NCBI RefSeq assembly: GCF_003268775.1
Contig: NZ_QLSU01000004.1
Coordinates: 62,001 to 126,000 of the forward strand
Direction of reading: 5' to 3'
Source of the DNA: Paraburkholderia unamae
GTDB lineage: Bacteria > Pseudomonadota > Gammaproteobacteria > Burkholderiales > Burkholderiaceae
Length of the DNA stretch: 64,000 nucleotides
Made by a program: the position numbers and the translations under genes. Shown in pieces: positions 61,828 to 64,000 of this stretch. The notes beneath the pieces are model-generated. The model was given only the letters and a program-made list of their open reading frames with translations. It made no database searches and was not told where the DNA came from. The number at the start of each line of letters is the position of its first letter. The stretch's first letter is position 1.

Positions 61828-62754
61828 GACTAATGATTCAATTCCTTGCCCGCGCGGTTTGAAACCATGCGACGGGCGTGACATGACCTTGCAGTCTTGC
61901 TGAACGCAAAACTACAACCCTGTGTGCTCCGGGCAGCGACGCTAACGAATGGCGCTGCGCGTGGAGATCATGTAAGCGGTTCGTTTTCTGCCGTTATGCG
62001 GCGCGACGGTATTCAGGCGCGCACAGCCACATCGTTCAGGCGCGACGAGACACCTCGCGGACGAACGACGGCGAAGAAAACGAACGGCGCAGGAAGGAGA
62101 GGCGCTAGGGCAGAAGCGACGCGACTTCGTCCGTGTGGACGGCAATGAAGGCGCGTGCGGAAACGGAGTTATGACGCCGCACGGAGCGACGCGAAAGGAT
62201 CGTGAAGACGGACAGGAACAGGCGAGAGGCAAGCCTGCCGCTACTGCCGTCGGCGAGGGCGGCGCAGTCACTGCGAAGACACCTCGCATGACTACGATCC
62301 CACCTCACCAGAGGGCCACGGACTCTCACAATAACACTCGACTGGTTACGTTGAAGGATGTCGGGTTCAAGCATTCGAGGTCGTCAATTTCATTGCGGCT
62401 TTACACATTGAACGACATCGATGTATCGCTTTCCAGACCCGGTCGACTTGCTATGTTTCTCGCATAAAACGCGCTTTTTGCGGTGCAACGCGACAGAAAC
62501 GATGCAATCTTCGACCTGTGTTTCAGCATATACGAGCCAAAAAGGGCGTCAATTATTTTTTCAACTTTTTGATGTCAGCACTTTCCCCGAGAGCCTTGTG
62601 AAATAGCACGCTCTGCGAAATATCGGCATCTGCTCTTATATTTCGAATAACTTACAGGGGTTTGTACTGACGCAAAATAAAGCAAACTGATTAGAATATT
62701 CAACACGTCCACCGCGCCGTGCACGCGCGTCTTCCCAGCCTACGGTTCTTCATC
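61828..62754. other. Long non-coding region upstream of the polyamine genes
   Basis: A 927-base gap between puuD (minus) and the XRE-cupin regulator (plus). From 61885 to about 62300 it is GC-rich and repetitive in short words such as GACG and GCGA. From about 62330 to 62710 it turns AT-rich. TAGAAT at 62692-62697 may be a -10 for the regulator. Small frames, the largest at 62135-62467, have no codon bias or family likeness. Regulator operators or a small RNA could lie here; none is identified. Confidence 0.4.
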
Positions 62755-63324
62755 GTGTCCGAGTCTTCCTCTGTGTCGTCTGAAGTCGCCACGCGACTGC
62801 GTTATGTTCGCAAACGCTACGGTTTGTCGCAGCGCGAGCTCGCCAAGCGTGCGGGCGTGACCAACGGCGCGATCTCGCTGATCGAGCAAAGTCGAGTCAG
62901 TCCCTCGGTCGGCTCGCTCAAGAAGCTGCTCGAATGCATTCCCATGAGCCTTGCCGAATTTTTCACGTTCGACCTGCGCGAAGGCTCGGACGTCGTGTCG
63001 CGGCGCGGCGAAATGCCGAATCTCGGCAATGAGTCCATCGAGTTCTATCTGGCCGGCGCCAACATCAAAGACCGCAACATGGGCATCATGCGCGAGGTCT
63101 ATCAGCCGCTTGCCGATACGGGCCCGGAAATGCTGACGCACGCGGGGCACGAGGGCGGCGTGGTGGTCGCGGGGCAGCTTGAGCTGACCGTGGACGGCAC
63201 GACGTGGCTGCTCGACCCCGGCGACAGTTACTACTTCGAAAGCCGTTTTCCGCACCGGTTTCGCAATCCCAGCGCGAACGAAGTCTGCGAAGTGGTGTCG
63301 GCGAACTCGCCGCCCACCTTCTGA
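62755..63324 (+). CDS. puuR: XRE-cupin regulator, PuuR-like
   Basis: A 189-residue protein if started at GTG 62755; a GTG at 62719 would add 12 residues. The helix-turn-helix is at ~8-62 (RLRYVRKRYGLSQRELAKRA, GVTNGAISLIEQSRVSPSVG). A cupin domain (~110-185) follows, with LTHAGHEGGVVVAGQLELTV and DPGDSYYFESRFPHRFRNPS. PuuR of E. coli has the same layout and represses the puu genes until putrescine binds. Position next to puuC and divergent from puuD supports that role. No ribosome site is evident at either start. Confidence 0.87.
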   Translation: MSESSSVSSEVATRLRYVRKRYGLSQRELAKRAGVTNGAISLIEQSRVSPSVGSLKKLLECIPMSLAEFFTFDLREGSDVVSRRGEMPNLGNESIEFYLAGANIKDRNMGIMREVYQPLADTGPEMLTHAGHEGGVVVAGQLELTVDGTTWLLDPGDSYYFESRFPHRFRNPSANEVCEVVSANSPPTF

Positions 63325-63417
63325 CCCTCCGGGTCGCGCGTACCCGGTTCGCCTTTTGCCACATGCTTTGCTGCAATGCGGCAGGCAAGGCGAATCGCAA
63401 ATCATTGAGGCATCCTG

Positions 63418-64000
63418 ATGGAAAAGAAAACTCTCGCTTATTGGCAGGACAAGGCCGCGACGCTCTCGATCGAAGGCCGCGCATTCATCGACGGCGCGTA
63501 TCGCAGCGCCTATTCCGGCCGCACGTTCGACTGTGTGAGCCCCATTGACGGCCGCGTGCTGGCAAGCGTGGCGGACTGCGGCGCGGCGGATGTCGACGCC
63601 GCCGTGGGAGCGGCGCGCCGCGCGTTCGACAAAGGTGTGTGGGCGGGGCTGAATCCGCGCGGACGCAAGGCGATCCTGTTGCGCTGGGCCGCGCTCATGC
63701 GCGAGCACCTGGAAGAACTCGCGCTGCTCGAAACGCTCGACGCGGGCAAGCCCATTGGCGACACCACGAGCGTGGACGTGCCGGGTGCCGCGTATTGCGT
63801 GGAATGGTACGCGGAAGCCATCGACAAGGTGGGCGGCGAAGTCGTGCCCGCCGACCCGCATCTCGTGGGCCTCGTCACGCGCGAACCCATTGGCGTGGTG
63901 GCCGCCGTCGTGCCGTGGAATTTCCCGATCCTGATGGCCGCGTGGAAATTCGGCCCGGCGCTCGCCGCGGGCAACAGCGTCGTGCTCAAGCCTTCGGAAA
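63418..64000 (+). CDS. puuC: Gamma-glutamyl-gamma-aminobutyraldehyde dehydrogenase PuuC, N-terminal part
   Basis: An aldehyde dehydrogenase of the ALDH superfamily, cut by the window end after 194 codons. It begins MEKKTLAYWQDKAATLSIEG and reaches the NAD-binding segment VVPWNFPILMAAWKFGPALA with AAGNSVVLKPSE. The catalytic Cys lies beyond the window. PuuC proteins (AldH) oxidise gamma-glutamyl-aminobutyraldehyde and related aldehydes, filling the step between PuuB and PuuD. TTGAGG lies about nine bases before ATG 63418. It follows puuR by 93 bases. Confidence 0.87.
   Translation, partial: MEKKTLAYWQDKAATLSIEGRAFIDGAYRSAYSGRTFDCVSPIDGRVLASVADCGAADVDAAVGAARRAFDKGVWAGLNPRGRKAILLRWAALMREHLEELALLETLDAGKPIGDTTSVDVPGAAYCVEWYAEAIDKVGGEVVPADPHLVGLVTREPIGVVAAVVPWNFPILMAAWKFGPALAAGNSVVLKPSE

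Noticed and set aside
62135..62467. 110-codon plus-strand frame in the puuD-puuR gap
   Set aside because: It spans the composition break, lacks a ribosome site and reads as low-complexity Thr/Arg sequence.

Overview
The window reads as a chromosomal segment of a beta-proteobacterium of the Burkholderia/Paraburkholderia group. The DNA is very GC-rich, with a strong third-position GC bias that creates long false antisense frames. The gene families (HpnABCDEFGHMN, DUF3138 porin, the paired CstA and YbdD-type proteins, BPSL1445-like SYLF lipoprotein, MocR, the Puu/Pot/SpuC polyamine set) are typical of Burkholderiaceae. This assignment is an inference from gene content; no rRNA or tRNA lies in the window.

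Layout. 1-2.9 kb: the start of a membrane sensor (minus), then a three-gene signalling operon (receiver, CheC-like, PAS-GGDEF) behind a sequence resembling a sigma-28 promoter. 3.1-8.0 kb: hopanoid core hpnD-hpnE-shc-hpnG with overlapping starts and stops. 8.2-9.4 kb: thioesterase and a Phd/VapC toxin-antitoxin pair. 9.5-14.0 kb: mlaA-hpnN (minus) divergent from hpnM, a lipid-trafficking module. 14.1-18.9 kb: a NarL-type two-component system divergent from cstA-ybdD, with three TACGTAG-like repeats between them. 19.0-22.7 kb: an orphan type VI secretion island: vgrG, a putative caspase-like (clan CD) effector and a small membrane protein. 22.9-26.5 kb: LysR regulator divergent from a guanidinobutyrase/agmatinase-family gene and an NCS1 permease. 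26.6-33.1 kb: the second half of the hopanoid genes (hpnH-ispH, hpnC-hpnB, hpnA). 33.3-43.3 kb: mixed housekeeping genes (acyP, egtD, DMT exporter, Mpo1-like, Crp/Fnr, HAD phosphatase, a dienelactone hydrolase-NTF2 fusion, a degenerate LytM lipoprotein, SYLF lipoprotein, secreted nuclease). 43.6-46.2 kb: rubrerythrin, Fe-S oxidoreductase, DUF3501. 46.2-49.2 kb: GNAT, MocR regulator, aldo/keto reductase. 49.3-64 kb: a polyamine uptake and breakdown regulon.

How they work together. HpnD, HpnC and HpnE turn farnesyl diphosphate into squalene, Shc cyclises it, HpnH adds an adenosyl group and HpnG removes adenine. HpnN, HpnM and MlaA probably move hopanoids or other lipids between membranes. The extra ispH copy beside hpnH may raise isoprenoid supply. 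In the last 14 kb, PotFGHI imports putrescine or spermidine, SpuC-type transaminase and the Puu enzymes (PuuA, two PuuB-like oxidases, PuuC, PuuD) degrade it, an XRE-cupin protein is the likely regulator and a DUF3138 outer-membrane protein sits inside the same strand run.

The most novel element is the vgrG-linked gene at 19444-20232. Its His104-Gly and Cys172 arrangement resembles clan CD peptidases, and the membrane protein that overlaps its stop is a plausible immunity partner.
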